Under the pieces are notes generated by a model. That model was given only the letters and a program-made list of their open reading frames with translations, ran no database searches and was not told where the DNA came from. A DNA stretch of 64,000 nt from Spirometra erinaceieuropaei (lineage: Eukaryota > Platyhelminthes > Cestoda > Diphyllobothriidea > Diphyllobothriidae). How positions within the stretch are numbered: position 1 is the first letter of the stretch; each line of letters starts with the position of its first letter. Where the stretch lies: positions 55,278 to 119,277 of the forward strand of contig CACRXP010000609.1 in assembly GCA_902702965.1 (NCBI GenBank), given 5' to 3'. Of this stretch, positions 59,401 to 64,000 are shown one piece after another. Made by a program: the position numbers and the translations under genes.

Positions 59401-61673
59401 CAACTACTGAATGGCCTCCTAAGAATTCGAACTGCGGAGTTGGGGACGCATGACTATAGTAAACAAGGACAGCAATCCTAGTTTTAGGCAACATTTTCCG
59501 TAAACGGGAGCATTTCTTTTTTTGGAATCTGAGTAGGATACACAAAATCACGTACAATAATGTGGACAAGAAAACAAGGACTTCGTGGAAACTGTTTAAC
59601 ACTCACCGAAAGCAAAAAACTGAGGATAGTTGAGGCCTAACCACCGATTCCATTTCTCGTAATGTCGGGGTAGCTGTCCTAGCATACAGGCAAATGTTTC
59701 AATACCCCTGAAGCGCTACTTTTTGAAATTCGAAATCGCATACATTCAAGAACTTCGGACAATATTTATTGTCTCTCGGTTTCCACCTCGCCTCTATTTT
59801 GCTGCTTCTGCAAGGATACCTACAGGAGCTAAGGAAGATTGCCGGTGTGGCAGAGCGCACTGCAACTTATTACACTATTAAACGTCAGAGATAGCAAAGT
59901 CCATTATTTATCCCTCTCATTTATCATTAAAGTTTACCAAAAACTGCTTTGGACTCCTTATAGAATACCAAGAGTGCCACCTGTGTATCAGCTGGCAACA
60001 CAGAAATTTTCCTATAATTGCTCAGCATTTCAACACATATTCCATTCTGCACTCATCGCGAGACCCATTTTAATAAAGATTCAGATTATTTTTCTAAAAG
60101 TGCATACTGATTTCTTTGAAACGTGCCCTGGGTCATACATACTGGGTGGGGCTCGAAAACGCGGTTTTGCTCGATCAACAAATTATCACTTTCGTAATAT
60201 TATTCATTTCAGCAGGCGTAGTACTACTTGCGGATGCGTTCAATTTTAGTTGCTTCGCGGACTGCTGCGATTATGATTCGCAGTTACGTTAGGGTCCGTG
60301 TTTGACGGTTAGGAATAGGTTTCGGGCTTTAGCGTTTAGAGTTAGCGTTGGGGTTGAGGATTAGGGTTTAAGGCTAGCGTCATTCGGCGCGCACTTCCTG
60401 CAACTTCCATCTGCGGCTTATGTCTGATTGGTGACATTCTTGGGCTGTTCAGTTTCGATGGCCTTGATGGGCCAGTCACCCCCCCTTCTTCGTTGACTTG
60501 GTTTTATCGGTCATCTGCAGTGAATTTTTGTATTGCGCGCTGCTTACGCTTAGATTTTAGTACCAGGTAAAACAAACTGACATATTTACATATAATACCT
60601 GCGTTTTTTCCTTAGTTTACGCACATTGTTCACTGCTTTCCCGCAGTCCCAACTGTAAAGCCTTTTTTACCACGATTCCCGTATTGGACGCACCGGGGCT
60701 TCTCGGTTTTCCAGCAGGATCGCGTTTCCGAGCCTCGCAGCATGTTTCATACTTATTTTCCTATCTTTTTAACCTGATGTCCAGCTCGTCACTTGGACAC
60801 CGCATTTGGGCTTCCTTAATCGTCTGATGGCTGTGCTTGAGAAACGCCTCGCCGCTCTTGAAGATGGCCCCAACATTGCCGGTGCGCTTTTAACATTTTT
60901 TATTTTTAACTCGTTGGTAGAGAAAGCAAGTAGTCTAATTTAGAAGGTTAGAGAATTTGGAATAGTATTTGGCAACAGTTTCGTATATATGAGGCCCGAA
61001 AATCTATAATTTGGTATGACTAGAAAACGTCCGCCATAAAGCAAAACCGGACTGCCCTTTTTTCCTCGCATTCTGTCTGCGCATTGTACTCACTGGGTTG
61101 CCGATGCCATATATCTTTTGAGAGTCACACTAGTCCTTTTCGTCTGACTATTTATATTCTATCCTGTCTGGATGCCAAGAAGTTCTACTTACATGTCCCT
61201 CAAATTACAGGTCTATGCCTACCAGACAAATGTCGCCCCCATTTCTGTTAGCAAGTAATTGACCTACAATGGAGATCTTTTTCTTTTTCGTCGTGTAGTG
61301 CTGCGACTCGACTTCGTTCTGTGTCTCTGTTCCTACAGCTGCCTCCTACTTAGTTCTCCTCCCACTTCCTTGTGTTAGACTTTTTTCTGTCACCTGGGGA
61401 ACTCCGAGCCGTTCAGTCGAACCTGTCGCGCTTTCTGGAACTCGCTTGCGTGCGCTATGGGCTTTGCACCGCCGGTGAGACAGAGATTCTCAACTCGACG
61501 TCGCTGCAACTGCGGCTGACAGAGGCTAGCCTATTCAACTTCCTTTGCCGGCTCCTGCTCCTTGAGCCTGCTCCCCCCACGGATGATTATGTCGAATGCC
61601 TTCCATCTCTCTGCAAGCACCTCATGATGCACATTGCAAAGTCCACAGACGAGAGTATTTTTCAACTTCTCAA
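48992..61673 (+). CDS. MMS19: MMS19 homologue, 5' half (cytosolic Fe-S assembly targeting factor)
   Basis: MMS19 is a HEAT-repeat scaffold of the CIA targeting complex that hands Fe-S clusters to XPD, primase, DNA polymerases and others. Ten exons join in phase: 48992-49026, 49529-49632, 50786-51028, 53411-53536, 53579-53640, 54808-55119, 55239-55328, 56908-57249, 60785-60881, 61379-61673 (1706 bp, about 568 codons; human is about 1030). Landmarks: SNPDRLLQRDAF, THLVDFYVANM, IASVEEEKDPEILM, FFDIVAAYFPVDYSP, KRSDLVAKL, LLLPLLIEKA. These follow the N-terminal domain of human MMS19 in order. Intron 4 is 42 bp; intron 8 has a GC donor (GCAAGT). The last exon ends in phase 2 and no next exon is recognised, so the gene runs on. 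An earlier 5' exon may exist, since human MMS19 has about 45 more residues before this point. Confidence 0.9.
50428..50530. repeat. Compound (AAT)n(ACC)n(ATC)n microsatellite
   Basis: AAT repeats to about 50469, then some 45 bp of ACC repeats, then ATC repeats, in MMS19 intron 2. The Val/Ile and Thr runs of the overlapping open frames are artefacts. Confidence 0.97.
57521..57569. repeat. Short tandem repeat, 20-bp unit
   Basis: TTCGYCGAAGTTGCAAAAAA occurs twice in a row plus a partial third unit. It lies in the 3.5-kb MMS19 intron 8, which otherwise holds only the hammerhead relic at 58.4 kb and unrecognised sequence. Confidence 0.9.
58395..58500 (-). mobile_element. Remnant of the hammerhead SINE family
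   Basis: On the minus strand GGCTGATGACGGCTAATA (58452-58435) and GGAATGACCATTCC (about 58428-58415) match the 34.3-34.7 kb units in order. CTGATGA is intact; the GAAA and cut-site parts are altered. No tRNA-like head is visible. Confidence 0.5.
60285..60375. repeat. Telomere-like degenerate TTAGGG-type patch
   Basis: Irregular GTTAGGGT, GGTTAGGAA, GATTAGGGTTTAAGG motifs within 90 bp of MMS19 intron 8. Only two units are exact TTAGGG, so it is a weak signal. Confidence 0.4.
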
Positions 61674-64000
61674 GTAAGTAAGTTGTTTTCGCTTCCCATG
61701 CTTTGTCATCAGTCGCATGAAAATGTTACCTCAGAGCCGTACGAATATCTATTCTTTAAGCAATGACTTGAGATAATGTTACTCCTTTTGATCAGAATGA
61801 AAGCGCTTGGTTTAACGTACATGGCAGCAAGCACTTTACCTTTCTGTTAATCTTCCGAACAAATCAAACTTCTTAAAATCACTGATCTATTTCATATCTT
61901 CTCTACGAACGGTCGTCCTGTGAAAGACAAGCTTCAAAGGGCCTTTGCGGTCATTGTCGAAGAGTTGACTGACTTGGCACTCCAGACGTGATGCTCCTGG
62001 AGGGCGTGGTTTCCGAGCAAACGAACTTTACCCTAGTGGTGAAGCTACGGCATTTGACACCGACCGCCTCGAGTATTCGTTGACTGCTGGCAGTTGGTGC
62101 GAGATACCGACATTCCGCCTGGGATTCGGTTTGACTTTTTTGCGTTTTGAAGCGGAAATGCCCCTGCCTCACTGGGCGTCAGTTTCCGTCATAACTTTCA
62201 TTGTAGAGCCATCAGCAAACAGAAGTTTGTCTTCCTGGTGGTTCGAACTGCTAATGATCATACCTATTCTCCTTCAAACTCACTGAACTAAACAAAATCG
62301 TTGTGGATACGCTTATTATCCGAATGCTGTAGAGCCCCTTATTGGTCTGAGGTTTGCTATCGCTTCTTGGTCGATCCTAACGCTAGACGCTCATCGATTG
62401 TGCTGAAAACATGCGACTCGAGAAGATATGAGCGAGTATGCGCCCGTGCTTTGCAAAGACTCCCAAAGACGATCCGGTGTCTGTGGGGCACGTCTTCATA
62501 CCGTCTTGCAGTCGTCTGACCATCTGGGTATATCATTTCAGGCATTTGAATTTCGTCATGGTTTTCCATATTCCAGTAATTTTCGGGATTGAAGGTCGTT
62601 GTTACACCAGTGAAGGAGGGCAAGGGCTGGTTTTTATTTCTTGACATTTTTCATGCAGCTACCGGTCCCCAAATACTGCTTATCGTTTCATGCTTTTCGG
62701 CATCTGCATTGTGTTTCTGGAAGTAGGCCCCGTTTCAAATGCACACTTCGACGATTTTAGTGGATACAGGCAAGCTTTATGCCTTCAATACCGAGGACGA
62801 AAACCCCACAGCGGTTATCATAGACCTGTCAGTTTCCTTTGTATTTGTCGAGGTGGACTATGGCAACGTTGTCGATGTCTCGTAGTATTTGACCATATCT
62901 CCATATCTCCTCTTATAGCGAGATCAGGAGTAGAGGGAGGGCCACTGACTGTTGGAACTGAGTCGACGCCTTTCTGCTGAATAGCTGCTGAACTGCCCTA
63001 TCGCTTCCCAGAGGATAAACAGGCGGTCAAGGCGAACATTTAATGTCATTTGGAACAATCTATCGATGACTTCCTCGCAAATTTATGGCAGTTTAACCGT
63101 CGTACCTGACGATGTCCACCGTGTGCTCCACAACAAGGTGAAGCAAGCACAGTGACTTGCCCGTGAACTAGTTTATGGTGAGATTAGACCTGGGCCAGGT
63201 GTCAAGACATAGTCAAGAAGACCGGAGGTGAGGGAGGGCTCAGGTGACTGGTATGGCCTGACCCGCATCTAGGCGTACCACCACCCCTCCTGGTCCACGA
63301 CAAACACTTGACCAGGGTTTTAACCAACAACAACAGTACTACAACGGGTCAGAAAGATGACGAGGATGACTGGGCAGCCATGCTCACGACCTGTATACCC
63401 AGCGGGAGCTCAAACGAATCTACCGACAGGGAAGCAGGTACTAGAGAATTGCCAGAGCGCATCAGGCTGCGATGTTCATAGTTTGCCGATCCTGGCACGG
63501 CAGACGCCTACATTCATTGAGGCCCAGAAGGATGACACACAGCCCTGCATCTGCGTGGGCTATCAACCTTCAAAGGCTGAGTAACCAGTCAGTCATCGAC
63601 TGAAAGGCACCACCCCTTAAGTACACACACACTCTTTTTGTGAGAGCGCCAAACGTAACTTTGAGAAGGCGCCGTTGAGGGATGACTGTCAGCCCATCAG
63701 TCCGCCACTCCACACAAACACACAACTGGGCAGACAGCGTGGACTGATTTGAGGCGTCAGTTGGTTGCTTTCCATGACACGGCGTTTGGCGCACCGTGAT
63801 AGTTTCAGACTCGGACCACGCATGCATCAAAGGAGCTGCATAGAGAAGGAACCGAGAAACGCACTTCTCACTTGTGTGGGAGTTGGCGATTGAGTTCTTG
63901 CGTTATGGGGTAATGGAAGATGTTGTTGTGTGGTGCAGATGCTGGTGGGGGAAGGTATGATGTGGCCGGCGGTTGTCTGCCGCATGTCTTCATGGATGCG
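61674..64000. other. Right end: probable MMS19 intron, no exon recognised
   Basis: Starts with a GTAAGT donor. No segment here continues the MMS19 alignment that I can see. The open frames at 62690-62980 and 63357-63584 lack motifs. The next exon probably lies past the window. Confidence 0.4.

Noticed and set aside
1..64000. CRISPR arrays, operons, rRNA or intact tRNA genes
   Set aside because: Introns, LINEs and LTR elements mark eukaryotic DNA; no regularly spaced repeats or intact tRNA cloverleaf were seen. The tRNA-like heads lack paired acceptor stems.

Overview
The window reads as nuclear DNA of a flatworm, most likely a cestode or trematode. This is inferred from three things. Several host genes have introns of only 30-42 bp crowded at their 5' ends. 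The repeats are typical of parasitic flatworms (CR1-like LINEs, a Ty3/Gypsy element, a Penelope-like element with a GIY-YIG domain, and hammerhead-ribozyme repeats linked to tRNA-derived heads). The base composition is too balanced for a schistosome, so a large-genome cestode of the Spirometra/Diphyllobothrium kind is possible but unproven.

Layout. From 1 to about 3.85 kb nothing is identifiable. A decayed DNA-transposon protein with a DUF4218/Tnp2-like region lies at 3.86-5.6 kb. From 6.0 to 21.6 kb is a nest of transposons. An old CR1-like LINE (family A, copy 1) is split by a Ty3/Gypsy element (7357-19736) with two 493-bp LTRs and a 4-bp target duplication. The Gypsy element is itself split by a 180-bp LINE-A 3' end, by a full-length 5.18-kb LINE-A (9491-14670, 6-bp target duplication), and by an antisense LINE of a second family (B). 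More LINE fragments (A, B and a third family C) run from 22.2 to 26.1 kb.

Host genes follow. An 11-exon gene for TFIIH subunit p52 (GTF2H4, 27258-32504, plus strand) reconstructs exactly in frame to 508 codons plus a stop. Converging on it, only 80 bp away, is a minus-strand gene resembling the U11/U12 snRNP 25-kDa protein (SNRNP25, 32585 to about 34274). Its second intron holds a complete-looking type I hammerhead ribozyme in the sense direction. Just upstream of that gene sits a SINE-like repeat with a tRNA-like Pol III head and two degenerate hammerhead units. A LINE ORF1 remnant and a weak candidate coding region fill 36.5-42.5 kb. From 42665 to 46266 is a Penelope-like composite: a long minus-strand copy, an inverted 5'-truncated plus-strand copy, and the start of a third copy, all between 12-bp direct repeats. 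From 48992 to the right edge is the 5' half of MMS19 (ten exons recognised; it runs beyond the last recognised exon and probably out of the window).

How they fit: p52 anchors the XPB helicase in TFIIH, and MMS19 delivers Fe-S clusters to XPD and other nuclear enzymes, so two nucleotide-excision-repair/transcription genes lie on the same strand about 16 kb apart. The most unusual signal is the ribozymes. At least two unrelated-looking hammerhead families are scattered through this interval, one inside an intron of a minor-spliceosome gene and one attached to Pol III heads. No prokaryotic, CRISPR or viral gene system is seen.
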